Assembly (NCBI RefSeq): GCF_050563525.1
Contig: NZ_JBNXUN010000001.1
Span: 248,001 to 312,000 of the forward strand
DNA: 64,000 nt
Reading direction: 5' to 3'
Source of the DNA: Falsiroseomonas sp050563525
GTDB taxonomy: Bacteria > Pseudomonadota > Alphaproteobacteria > Acetobacterales > Acetobacteraceae
Both the position numbers and the translations under genes were made by a program. How positions within the stretch are numbered: position 1 is the first letter of the stretch; each line of letters starts with the position of its first letter. Under the pieces are notes generated by a model. That model did no database searches, had not been told where the DNA came from, and saw only the letters and a list, made by a program, of their open reading frames with translations. Shown in pieces: positions 38,668-46,546 of this stretch.

Positions 38668-39368
38668 GCCGGCACGAGGCCGACAAGCCTGGCAGCCAGT
38701 GCCACATCGGCCGCCGCCGCGTCCCGGCGCCGTGCCGAATCCGGGTCGATGCCCCAGAATTCCTCCTGGAAGGCTTCCTCAAGCGAAGCGAGCCGCTGCG
38801 CCTCCTCGGCCGAGACCTCCCCACGCACCACCGCCAGCCCCAGCACCAGGCTGCCCAATGCCGGGACCGCGACGCCGAGCGCGGCCAGGCCCATGGTGGA
38901 ATGTCCCGCGACGGCCCGGTGCAGCGCCGCCAGCGCCTCCGCCGGCTGCGCCACCGGCATCACGCCGGTGGTCACGCGCAGCGGCGCATCCAACTGCCGC
39001 GCCGCCCAGGCCAGCCAGGGATCCCACGCTTCCGCCTGCCAGGCCGCCAGCCGTGCCGCCTCGGCGCGGTAGCACAGCAGTTCGGTCTCGCCGTACCGGG
39101 CGATCGCCGCCACCGTGGCCTCGCGCGCCGGCGCGATGCGCTCCTCCGCGGTGCCCACGAGGCGGGTCAGCGGCACGTCCTCGGGCCGCATCTCGCCGCC
39201 CTTCTCGCCACCCGCCGCCTGCCATTCGGCCGCGACCGCCTCGGCCAGCGGCTGCGCCGGAAGGCTGAGCGGGTTGCCCCCGGGCAGCCGCAGCGGCTTG
39301 CCATCCAGCAGGACGGCAAATCGCCCCTCGGCCTCGGCGATGCGTGCCTGGTCCCAGAACCGCTTCAC
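38664..39368 (-). CDS. ATP12-type F1F0 ATP synthase assembly chaperone
   Basis: A 234-residue protein of the ATP12 family, known for helping mitochondrial and alphaproteobacterial F1 alpha-subunit assembly. The start KRFWDQARIAEAEGRFAVLLDGKPLRLP and the signature ETELLCYRAEAARLAAWQAEAWDPWLAW are typical. The GTG at 39368 has GAGG eight bases upstream; residues before it are not conserved in style. It is coupled to acylphosphatase by an ATGA overlap. ATP synthase genes are not in this window. Confidence 0.88.
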   Translation of the reverse strand: MKRFWDQARIAEAEGRFAVLLDGKPLRLPGGNPLSLPAQPLAEAVAAEWQAAGGEKGGEMRPEDVPLTRLVGTAEERIAPAREATVAAIARYGETELLCYRAEAARLAAWQAEAWDPWLAWAARQLDAPLRVTTGVMPVAQPAEALAALHRAVAGHSTMGLAALGVAVPALGSLVLGLAVVRGEVSAEEAQRLASLEEAFQEEFWGIDPDSARRRDAAAADVALAARLVGLVPA

Positions 39369-39378
39369 GCAGGCGCCC

Positions 39379-39915
39379 TCAGCGGCGCGCCGCTGCGGTG
39401 CCGGCCCGCGCGGCCGGGCGCGCACGGGTCGAAGCCGTCGTCGTCGCGCGCTCGGCGCAGACCGGCGCCTCGAACGGGTTCAGCACGTTGCGCTCCATGG
39501 AGATGTCGGCCAGCGAGCTGGCATTGCTCTGCGACAGCGCGGCCTGGAACAGCGGGCCGACATTCTGGCAGAAGCGCGAGCCTTGGCGGATGCCGTCCTG
39601 CGACTGCTCGTTGGCAAGCGTCGTGATATAGCCATCCAGCGCACGCTGGTGGCCGCCGCCGGCGGTGCGGCGGAAATGCCGTTGGATCGAACTGTAGGCG
39701 CCGCCGAGCTCGCCCTGGAACTTGCGGACGAAGGCGTTGTAGTCGTCGTCCCGCGCGCAGGTCAGCGCCGCCACCATCAACTGGCTTTGCAGCGCGCGCA
39801 CTTCAAAAGCGGTACGGTCGGCGCTCTGCACGCAGGATTGCGCGATGGCCGGGCCAGCGATGGCGACGGCGGCGCCGGCGAGGATGAGGCGGAAGGCGGT
39901 CTTGGCGCGGCGCAT
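39379..39915 (-). CDS. Secreted protein of unknown function
   Basis: A 178-residue protein. The first 25 residues are a Sec signal (MRRAKTAFRLILAGAAVAIAGPAIAQS). The mature part has Cys at CVQS, TCARD, RFCQN and PVCAE, which could form two disulfide bonds, and ends in an Ala/Arg-rich tail. GGGGAG lies about 11 bases before the ATG at 39915. It is followed, 10 bases on, by the ATP12 gene. I do not recognise a family. Confidence 0.6.
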   Translation of the reverse strand: MRRAKTAFRLILAGAAVAIAGPAIAQSCVQSADRTAFEVRALQSQLMVAALTCARDDDYNAFVRKFQGELGGAYSSIQRHFRRTAGGGHQRALDGYITTLANEQSQDGIRQGSRFCQNVGPLFQAALSQSNASSLADISMERNVLNPFEAPVCAERATTTASTRARPAARAGTAAARR

Positions 39916-40090
39916 GACTCGGGAAACTCCCCTGGGGACGCCCTGCCTGCCGCATCCGACCGGGCCGCGCAACCAATGTTGCGCAACCCGAGCGACGCGG
40001 CCGGACCCCCCGGTCCGAACGGCATCCCATGACGGGCATTCCTACCGCATCGTCCGGCGCCTCGCAGCAGAAAATCAGCGGCGCAACATC

Positions 40091-40168
40091 TTACAGCACG
40101 CCGATCAGATACAGGATGATGATGATCGGGATCGGTAGCCCGACCAGCCACAGCATGATGCCCTTCAT
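40091..40168 (-). CDS. 25-residue single-helix membrane protein
   Basis: A tiny gene coding for MKGIMLWLVGLPIPIIIILY and five further residues (LIGVL). It has a near-perfect Shine-Dalgarno sequence, AAGGAGGAG, about six bases before its ATG, which is the strongest argument that it is translated. The peptide is one hydrophobic helix with a Lys at the start. Similar one-helix peptides beginning MKGI/L-W-L are found in many proteobacteria, but their role is not known. It follows the COQ9-like gene by 38 bases on the same strand. Confidence 0.75.
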   Translation of the reverse strand: MKGIMLWLVGLPIPIIIILYLIGVL

Positions 40169-40206
40169 AGCCCACTCCTCCTTCGGAATGGGGACGTAAC
40201 GCCGCG

Positions 40207-40785
40207 TCAGGCTCTTCGTTGCATCTTCTGGAACCTTGCGAGCCCGGCCAGCCGGCGGTCCAGGAAGGCCTCCGTCGCCGCATGGTCGGGCGACTGGTCC
40301 TGCAGCCAGAAGGCCAGGGTCGCACCATACACCCCGGCCAGCGTCGCCCGCCGCGTGTACCAGGAGAAATCCGCCGAGGTATCGCCGGCCGCGGCCCACA
40401 TGGCATCCGCCGTCCGCGCCACCGTCCGCGCGGCGGAGGCGAGGTTCCAGGGCAGTGACTGCACCGCCAGCGCCCGGCGCACCGCGTCCTTGTGCGGCGC
40501 GGCCTGTTCCAGCCGGATCAGCACGACGCGGCGGATTCGGGCGGGAATGCGCTGCGCCGCCAGGTCCTCCGCCACCGCCGCCGCTTCCATGTCCCGGTCC
40601 GCCAGGTCGCACCAGGCCTCGATCGCCTCCACCGGCCCGCGCGGGAACAGCCAGTCCTGCTCCAGCGCATCGCGGCCGAGGTCGGACAGGCCGGCGGACA
40701 GCGCCGCGCGGGTCCAGCCGAGGGCCGGCACATGCGGCAGGGCGGCGCGGATGGCCTCGTCGCGCTCCTCGCTGCGTTCGATCAC
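40207..40785 (-). CDS. COQ9-family ubiquinone-biosynthesis accessory protein
   Basis: A 192-residue protein with COQ9-family features: RDEAIRAALPHVPALGWTRAALSAG at the N-terminus and DFSWYTRRATLAGVYGATLAFWLQDQSPDHAATEAFLDRRL at the C-terminus. In mitochondria COQ9 presents lipid precursors to COQ7. The gene starts with GTG at 40785 and overlaps the deformylase stop (GTGA), so the two are co-translated. The link between deformylase and COQ9 is common in alphaproteobacteria. Confidence 0.87.
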   Translation of the reverse strand: MIERSEERDEAIRAALPHVPALGWTRAALSAGLSDLGRDALEQDWLFPRGPVEAIEAWCDLADRDMEAAAVAEDLAAQRIPARIRRVVLIRLEQAAPHKDAVRRALAVQSLPWNLASAARTVARTADAMWAAAGDTSADFSWYTRRATLAGVYGATLAFWLQDQSPDHAATEAFLDRRLAGLARFQKMQRRA

Positions 40786-41333
40786 GATGCCGGCTCCTCG
40801 GTGCGGGCCGTCTGTGCGGCCTGGGCGGCTTGCGCGGCCTGGACCGCTGCGCGGTGCAGGTCCTCGGTGAAGCCGAAGCGCGAGAGGTCGGGCATCCGCA
40901 TCGGATACAGCACGCCGTCCAGGTGGTCGGCCTCGTGCTGCATCACCCGGGCGGACATTCCCGCCGCCTCACCCTCCATCAACCGGCCCTCGATGTCGTA
41001 GCCGCGAAATCGGATGCGCGCCGCGCGCGGCACCTCTCCGCGAAGGCCGGGGATGGACAGGCAGCCCTCCCAGCCCTCCTCCGTCTCCTCACCGACCGGA
41101 GTCAGTTCGGGGTTGATGATGGCCAGGATGTTGCCGGCCCCGCCGCGCCAGACGAAGACGCGCAGCCCGACATGCACCTGCGGCGCGGCCAGGCCAAGAC
41201 CGGAGGCATCCTCCATGGTCTCCGCCATGTCGGCGACCAGGCGGCGGATCTCGGGCGCCGTGGGGTCCGGCACCGGCAAAGCGGGCCGGATCAGCACGGG
41301 GTTGCCCATGCGGGCGATCTTCAGGATGGCCAT
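40782..41333 (-). CDS. def: Peptide deformylase
   Basis: A 183-residue metallo-enzyme that removes formyl groups from new proteins. Motif 1 is SGLGLAAPQV (residues 45-53), motif 2 is EGCLSIPG (C91, metal ligand) and motif 3 is QHEADHLDG (H133, E134, H137). The C-terminal 20 residues form an Ala-Gln repeat tail of low complexity. It is the first gene of a run that also includes COQ9. Confidence 0.95.
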   Translation of the reverse strand: MAILKIARMGNPVLIRPALPVPDPTAPEIRRLVADMAETMEDASGLGLAAPQVHVGLRVFVWRGGAGNILAIINPELTPVGEETEEGWEGCLSIPGLRGEVPRAARIRFRGYDIEGRLMEGEAAGMSARVMQHEADHLDGVLYPMRMPDLSRFGFTEDLHRAAVQAAQAAQAAQTARTEEPAS

Positions 41334-41527
41334 CGGCGGTGCGGGTTCCGGTTGGTGCGAGCCACAAGGTAATGCGTCGAGCGCGCTACGGGAGGGTCTT
41401 TCGCGCGACGCGAATCCTGTGCTAAGGCTCTGCCCATCGCGTTGGCGGTTCGGGTCATCTCCCGGACCGGCCGGCGCGCATCCGCGTTTCAGCTATCCTT
41501 AACACCAGAACCAGGAGGTTCCATCGC

Positions 41528-41731
41528 GTGCAGGTCGTCGTCCGCGACAATAACATCGACCAGGCCCTGAAGGCGCTGAAGAAGAAGCTTCAGCGTGAGG
41601 GTGTGTTCCGTGAAATGAAGCTCCGCCGCCATTACGAGAAGCCGTCCGAGCGCCGCGCCCGCGAGGCCGCGGAGGCCGTGCGCCGTGCGCGCAAGGTGGA
41701 ACGCAAGCGTCTGGAGCGGGAAGGCTTCTGA
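41528..41731 (+). CDS. rpsU: 30S ribosomal protein S21
   Basis: A 67-residue basic protein, MQVVVRDNNIDQALKALKKK and following, matching S21. It starts with GTG at 41528, with AGGAGG at 41513-41518 nine bases upstream, a strong site that fixes the start. A hairpin spans the stop codon. Confidence 0.97.
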   Translation: MQVVVRDNNIDQALKALKKKLQREGVFREMKLRRHYEKPSERRAREAAEAVRRARKVERKRLEREGF

Positions 41732-41738
41732 GCCTTCC
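41719..41738 (+). terminator. Hairpin spanning the rpsU stop codon
   Basis: GGAAGGCT (41719-41726) and AGCCTTCC (41731-41738) form a perfect 8-bp stem with TCTG as loop. The stop codon (41729-41731) lies in the loop and stem. There is no T-run; it may protect the message end. Confidence 0.5.
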
Positions 41739-41768
41739 ACCGCCCGTCCTCCCTGGCGGGCCGACCTG

Positions 41769-41816
41769 ACAAGCCGGATCACCGCGGCACGGACAAGCCG
41801 GATCACCGCGGCACGG
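41769..41816. repeat. Exact 24-bp tandem duplication
   Basis: Two identical copies of a 24-base unit beginning ACAAGCCGGATCACCGCGGC sit head to tail between rpsU and the aminotransferase gene. Perfect identity points to a recent duplication by slippage or recombination. Confidence 0.9.
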
Positions 41817-41899
41817 AGGAAACTCCGTAGCCCGCGGCTTCGCGCCGTCTTCACGCGCCCATCGGAACCCGGTCTACTGGCCGGACTCTGAGGAGCGGC

Positions 41900-43189
41900 A
41901 TGATGGACGGCATGGATGCAGAACAGGCGCTGATCGCCCGCGCGCGGCGCGTGCTGCCCGCCGGCAGCTTTGGCAATTTCCCTGCCGAGATCATCCTGCG
42001 GGAGGGTCGCGGCGGCCGTGTCTGGGATCAGGCCGGCCGCGAGTATGTGGATTTCCTGCTCGGCTCCGGCCCGATGTTCCTGGGCCACGGCCATCCCGAG
42101 GTTATCGCGGCGGTGCAGGAGCAGCTCGCCCGCGGCACCACCTTCTTCGCCAACAACGAACCTGGCATCGCGCTCGCCGAGGCGATCGTGGATGCGCTGC
42201 CCTGCGCGGAGCAACTCCGCTATGTCGGCTCCGGCACCGAGGCCGACCTCTACGCCATGCGCCTCGCCCGCGCCTTCCGTGGCCGCGACAAAATCCTGAA
42301 GTTCGAGGGTGGCTACCATGGCATGAGCGACCACGGGCTGATGAGCCTGGCGCCGCGCCACCTGGCGAACTTCCCGCAGGCCGTGCCGGACTCACCGGGC
42401 ATCCCGAGATCCGTCGCCGATGACATGCTGGTCGCGCCTTTCAACGACCTGGAGGCCGTGACGCGGCTGGTGGAGGCGCATGCCGACGACCTCGCCGGCA
42501 TCATCGTCGAGCCGCTGCAACGGCTGATCCCGCCCGCCCCCGGCTTCCTGCAAGGGCTTCGCGACCTCTGCACGAAGCACGGCCTGGTGCTGATCTTCGA
42601 CGAGGTGGTGACCGGCTTCCGCTTCGCCTATGGCGGCGCGCAGACCTACTACGGCGTGACGCCGGACCTCTGCACCCTGGGCAAGATCGTCGGCGGTGGC
42701 TTCCCGCTGGCCGCCATCGCCGGGCGGGCCGACATCATGTCGCTGTTCGACAAGGCGCTGGTCGGGGAAGACCGTGTGCTGATGCAGGTCGGCACCCTGT
42801 CTGGCAATCCGATTGCAGCGGTCGCCGGACTCAAGACCCTGGAGATCCTGCGCCGTCCCGGCACCTACGAGGCCGCCTTCGCGACCGGGCAGGCGCTGAT
42901 CCAGGGCATGTCGGAGCATATCGCCGCGGCCGGCCTGCCGGCGCAGGTGGTGGGCGAGCCGCCGCTGTTCGACGTGGTGTTCGCCGATGGCCTGATCCGG
43001 GACTACCGCGCCACGCTGCGCGCCGACCGCGTGGTGCAGGCGCATGTGAACCGGGTGCTGCGCGCAGACGGCATCCTGAAGGGCGACAGCAAGTACTATG
43101 TCTCGACGGCGCACCAGCCGCATGACGTGGACCAGACGCTCGGGGCGTTTGCGCGGGCAATGCGAAGCCTGCCACGCACGGCGTCCTGA
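41900..43189 (+). CDS. HemL-like class III aminotransferase / aminomutase
   Basis: A PLP enzyme of about 429 residues. The N-terminal domain reads ILREGRGGRVWDQAGREYVDFLLGSGPMFLGHGHPEV. The PLP-binding segments are YVGSGTEADLYAMRLARAFRGRDKILKFEGGYHG and GLVLIFDEVVTGFRFAYGG, and the Schiff-base Lys is in LGKIVGGGFPLAA. The sequence is closest in style to glutamate-1-semialdehyde aminomutase, but the usual NSGTEA is VGSGTEA. It is more likely a paralogue acting on another amino acid or polyamine (inference). Starts at 41900 and 41903 are both possible. Confidence 0.85.
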   Translation: MMDGMDAEQALIARARRVLPAGSFGNFPAEIILREGRGGRVWDQAGREYVDFLLGSGPMFLGHGHPEVIAAVQEQLARGTTFFANNEPGIALAEAIVDALPCAEQLRYVGSGTEADLYAMRLARAFRGRDKILKFEGGYHGMSDHGLMSLAPRHLANFPQAVPDSPGIPRSVADDMLVAPFNDLEAVTRLVEAHADDLAGIIVEPLQRLIPPAPGFLQGLRDLCTKHGLVLIFDEVVTGFRFAYGGAQTYYGVTPDLCTLGKIVGGGFPLAAIAGRADIMSLFDKALVGEDRVLMQVGTLSGNPIAAVAGLKTLEILRRPGTYEAAFATGQALIQGMSEHIAAAGLPAQVVGEPPLFDVVFADGLIRDYRATLRADRVVQAHVNRVLRADGILKGDSKYYVSTAHQPHDVDQTLGAFARAMRSLPRTAS

Positions 43190-43207
43190 GCCGGCACCCG
43201 GCGCGCC

Positions 43208-43795
43208 TCAGGCGACGCCGAAATGCATCGCCAGCGCGTGCATGTCGTGCGCCGGGATGACGCCGCTGCGGCTGATGTCCGACTCCTTCAGGTTCGGTAC
43301 ATAAAGCTGCCAGGCTTCCAGCACGCCGAGGTCCGGCGGCAATTGCGCGCCACCGCTCACGGAAATTTCCTTCGCCCGGGCTGCGGCGCGGCCCGAGGCG
43401 GTCGCGGGCGTCGCGGAAAGCTTCTTTTGCGGCGCGAACAGGCCCCAGAAGGCGCGGCACTCAGCCTTCAGCTTGATCTGAACAAAATTGTCCAGATCGT
43501 TCCAATCGATGCAGACCGCAGACATGAACCGAACCATTGCGCTCATATCGATGCCGTTCAGCTTCGCCTGCTGGTATCGGCCCAAGGCACCCTCGTAATC
43601 CTCCTTGAAGGGCTTTACCGGCGACCACCAGGGACTGATCCCCCATTGCGTGGCCTGCGCCTTGCCGGCGGTCAGCTTGAACAACATGAAGTCCTTGGGC
43701 AGCGTCTCGACGCGCACGGAGGGCACCAGGAAGGCGCTTTGGTGGGAGTCCGGCAGCCGGCCAAAATCGGCCATGCTGAGTGTCTCGTTGATCAT
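43208..43795 (-). CDS. Hypothetical protein, 195 residues
   Basis: A 195-residue protein of unknown function and somewhat lower GC than its neighbours. It has no signal peptide or membrane helix, but has several Trp/Phe-rich patches (WGISPWWSPVKPF, CRAFWGLFAPQKKL). A flexible Ala-rich region near 130-150 is followed by an ordered C-terminus. GGAGG lies 13 bases before the ATG at 43795, which is longer than ideal. It sits between an aminotransferase (convergent) and tauE. Transfer from another genome is possible given its composition. Confidence 0.5.
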   Translation of the reverse strand: MINETLSMADFGRLPDSHQSAFLVPSVRVETLPKDFMLFKLTAGKAQATQWGISPWWSPVKPFKEDYEGALGRYQQAKLNGIDMSAMVRFMSAVCIDWNDLDNFVQIKLKAECRAFWGLFAPQKKLSATPATASGRAAARAKEISVSGGAQLPPDLGVLEAWQLYVPNLKESDISRSGVIPAHDMHALAMHFGVA

Positions 43796-43901
43796 TTGGA
43801 CGAATGTTCCTCCCCCCAGCGCAACTGTGGCATCCTGGATGGTAAACGGGTCCTGGGCCAGCCTTGGGTCAGGCCAGCCTGCACCGATCCTGAACCTGGT
43901 C

Positions 43902-44642
43902 TCAGGGCCACCCGAGCGATGCGGACAGGCTGCGCAGCGACAGCAGCATGATCACCAGGCCGACCAGCAGCATCAACTTCCGCGCCGGGAGGTGCCGGGC
44001 GATCAGCGCGGCGAAGGGCGCGGCCAGGATCCCGCCGATGACCAGCCCCAGGATCGCCTGCCACAGATCCAGGCCGATGGTGGTGAAGAAAGCCGCCGTG
44101 ATGGCGAAGGTGACGAAGAATTCGGCTGCGTTGGTCGACCCGATGGCGATCCGGGGCGCATCTCCCCGTCCTATCAGGGTGGAGGTGACGATAGGTCCCC
44201 AGCCGCCGCCGCCCGCCGCATCCAGGAACCCGCCTGTCAGCCCGAGCAGCACGACCGGCCGTCCTGGCTTTGCCTGCAGCGGGCGCAGCGCACGCCACAG
44301 GATCAGCCCACCCATACCGAGCAGATAGAGGCTGACCAACGGCCTGATGATCTGCATCGGCAAGGCTGAAGCCACCAGCGCTCCAGACACGCCGCCGGCG
44401 ATGCCAGGCAGCGCCAGCCGTGCCAGAAGCCGGGCATCGACATTCTTCAGGCGCCAGTGGGCGTAGCCGGAGGCACCTGTGGTGAAGACCTCCGCCGCAT
44501 GCACGCTCGCACTTGCGACGGCGGGATGGGTGCCGATCGAGACCAGCACACTGGTCGCCGTCAGCCCGTAGGCCATGCCGATGGCGCCATCGATGATCTG
44601 CGCCACGAACCCGACAGCCACGAAAAGCAGGATCTCGTCCAT
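43902..44642 (-). CDS. TauE/SafE-family sulfite or organosulfonate exporter
   Basis: A 246-residue membrane protein with eight predicted helices. The family signature of paired repeats is visible: GFVAQIIDGAIGMAYGLTATSVLVSIG and LGLTGGFLDAAGGGGWGPIVTSTLIGRG, each with Gly-rich loops. GGAGG lies about 11 bases before the ATG at 44642, which is preferred over the TTG at 44666. TauE/SafE exporters move sulfite, sulfoacetate or similar anions; the substrate here is not known. Confidence 0.85.
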   Translation of the reverse strand: MDEILLFVAVGFVAQIIDGAIGMAYGLTATSVLVSIGTHPAVASASVHAAEVFTTGASGYAHWRLKNVDARLLARLALPGIAGGVSGALVASALPMQIIRPLVSLYLLGMGGLILWRALRPLQAKPGRPVVLLGLTGGFLDAAGGGGWGPIVTSTLIGRGDAPRIAIGSTNAAEFFVTFAITAAFFTTIGLDLWQAILGLVIGGILAAPFAALIARHLPARKLMLLVGLVIMLLSLRSLSASLGWP

Positions 44643-44725
44643 GCGACCCCCCTCACCTCCTGCCAAGCTGGTGCGGGCGCCTCGGCTTCCTCCGGCCGCA
44701 CGGGGCGGCCGGAGGAAGCGGAAGG

Positions 44726-46135
44726 TTACTTCTGCAGGCTCTGCACGATCTGCTGCGTCACCTTCTTGGCGTCCCCGAACAGCATCATGGTGTTCGGGCG
44801 GAAGAACAGCTCGTTGTCGACGCCGGCATAGCCGCTGGCCATGCCGCGTTTCACGAAGAACACGGTCTTGGCCCGCTCCACGTCCAGGATCGGCATACCG
44901 TAGATGGCGCTGGTCTTGTCGGTCTTCGCCGCCGGGTTGGTCACGTCGTTGGCGCCGATGACATAGGCGACGTCGGCCTCGGCGAATTCGGCGTTGATCT
45001 CCTCCAGCTCATGCACCTCGTCATAGGGCACGTTGGCCTCGGCCAGCAGCACGTTCATGTGGCCGGGCATGCGGCCGGCGACGGGGTGGATGGCGTAGGA
45101 GATCTCGGCGCCTTCCTTCTTCAGCAGGTCCGCCATTTCCCGCACCACCTGCTGCGCCTGCGCCACCGCCATGCCGTAGCCCGGCACGATGATGATCTTC
45201 TGCGCGTTCTTCATGATGTAGGCGGCGTCCTCCGGGCTGCCGGCCTTCACCGGCGCACGGTCCGCATTGCCTGCGCCGGGGCCGGCGGCGGCACCCGAGT
45301 CACTGCCGAAGCCACCCAGCAGCACGTTGATGATGCTGCGGTTCATGCCCTTGCACATGATGTAGGACAGGATGGCGCCGGATGCACCGACCAGCGCGCC
45401 CGTGACGATCAGGAGCAGATTGCCGATGGTGAAGCCGATGCCCGCCGCCGCCCAGCCGGAATAGCTGTTCAGCATGGACACCACCACCGGCATGTCCGCG
45501 CCACCGATCGGGATGATCAGCAGGAAGCCGAGCGCGAAGGACAGCAGCGCGATCAGCCAGAACAGCGCCGGCGAGCCGGTGACGACGAAGGCGATCACCA
45601 GCACCAGCAGCAGCGCGCCCAGCGCCGCGTTCAGCATGTGCTGGCCCTTGAAGATGATCGGCGCGCCGGACATGCGGCCGTCCAGCTTGGCGAAGGCGAT
45701 GACGGAGCCGGAGAAGGTGATGGCGCCGATGGCGAGCCCCAGCGACATCTCGACCAGCGAGGCACCCTTGATGTTGCCCACGGTGCCGATGCCGAAGCTT
45801 TCCGGCGAGTAGAAGGCCGCCGCCGCCACGAACACCGCCGCCATGCCGACCAGGCTGTGGAAGGCGGCGACGAGCTGCGGCAGGGAGGTCATCTGGATGC
45901 GCTGCGCCAGCAGCGTGCCGATGGTGCCGCCGATGGCAAGCCCGGCCAGCACCAGCACGATGCCGCCCGCGCCCATGCCCGGCCGCAGCAGGGTCGCCAG
46001 GATGGCGATACCCATGCCGATCATGCCGTACAGGTTGCCCTGGCGGCTGGTCTCGGGGTTCGAAAGCCCCCGCAGCGCCATGATGAACAGGACCGAGGCG
46101 ACGAGATACGCCAGGGTCGAAAGGGTCTGTCCCAT
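44726..46135 (-). CDS. pntB: NAD(P) transhydrogenase, beta subunit
   Basis: A 469-residue subunit with an N-terminal membrane half and a C-terminal NADP-binding domain. The hydrophobic part is MGQTLSTLAYLVASVLFIMAL to about residue 260. The C-terminal domain contains VIIVPGYGMAVAQAQ, YAIHPVAGRMPGHMNVLLAEA, VIGANDVTNPAAK and SVVVKRG-like VFFVKRGMASGYAGVDN. It works with PntAa and PntAb in proton-coupled hydride transfer between NADH and NADP. It follows pntAb by 3 bases. Confidence 0.95.
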   Translation of the reverse strand: MGQTLSTLAYLVASVLFIMALRGLSNPETSRQGNLYGMIGMGIAILATLLRPGMGAGGIVLVLAGLAIGGTIGTLLAQRIQMTSLPQLVAAFHSLVGMAAVFVAAAAFYSPESFGIGTVGNIKGASLVEMSLGLAIGAITFSGSVIAFAKLDGRMSGAPIIFKGQHMLNAALGALLLVLVIAFVVTGSPALFWLIALLSFALGFLLIIPIGGADMPVVVSMLNSYSGWAAAGIGFTIGNLLLIVTGALVGASGAILSYIMCKGMNRSIINVLLGGFGSDSGAAAGPGAGNADRAPVKAGSPEDAAYIMKNAQKIIIVPGYGMAVAQAQQVVREMADLLKKEGAEISYAIHPVAGRMPGHMNVLLAEANVPYDEVHELEEINAEFAEADVAYVIGANDVTNPAAKTDKTSAIYGMPILDVERAKTVFFVKRGMASGYAGVDNELFFRPNTMMLFGDAKKVTQQIVQSLQK

Positions 46136-46138
46136 GGC

Positions 46139-46534
46139 TCAGCCGCCCTTCTTCTTGAACATGGACAACATGCGCCGGGTCACCAGGAAGCCGCCGAAGA
46201 TGTTCACCGAGGCCAGCGTCACGGCGATGAAGCCGAAAATCTGCGCGGCGACGCTCTCGGCCAGGCCGGTGGCCAGGATGGCACCGACGACGATGACGGA
46301 GGAGATCGCGTTGGTGACGCCCATCAGCGGCGAGTGCAGCGCCGGGGTCACGTTCCACACCACGTAGTAGCCGACAAAGCAGGCCATCAGGAAGATGGTC
46401 AGCAGCAGCAGGAAGGGCTCGGCCGCCGCGGCAACGGGCGCCGCCGTCTCGGCCAGTTGCCGCGCATGCTCGGCGAGCAGCGCGGCGCGATCCGAGATCG
46501 AGGCCGCCTCGTTGGCGATCTGATTGGGGGTCAT
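46139..46534 (-). CDS. pntAb: NAD(P) transhydrogenase, alpha-2 membrane subunit
   Basis: A 131-residue membrane subunit. Hydrophobic helices are at about residues 38-57, 66-84 and 92-115 (PFLLLLTIFLMACFVGYYVVWNVTPALHSPLMGVTNAISS). TPALHSPLMGVTNAIS is the diagnostic PntA membrane motif. In some alphaproteobacteria the alpha subunit is split this way into PntAa and PntAb. Confidence 0.93.
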   Translation of the reverse strand: MTPNQIANEAASISDRAALLAEHARQLAETAAPVAAAAEPFLLLLTIFLMACFVGYYVVWNVTPALHSPLMGVTNAISSVIVVGAILATGLAESVAAQIFGFIAVTLASVNIFGGFLVTRRMLSMFKKKGG

Positions 46535-46546
46535 GCCAGGATCTCC

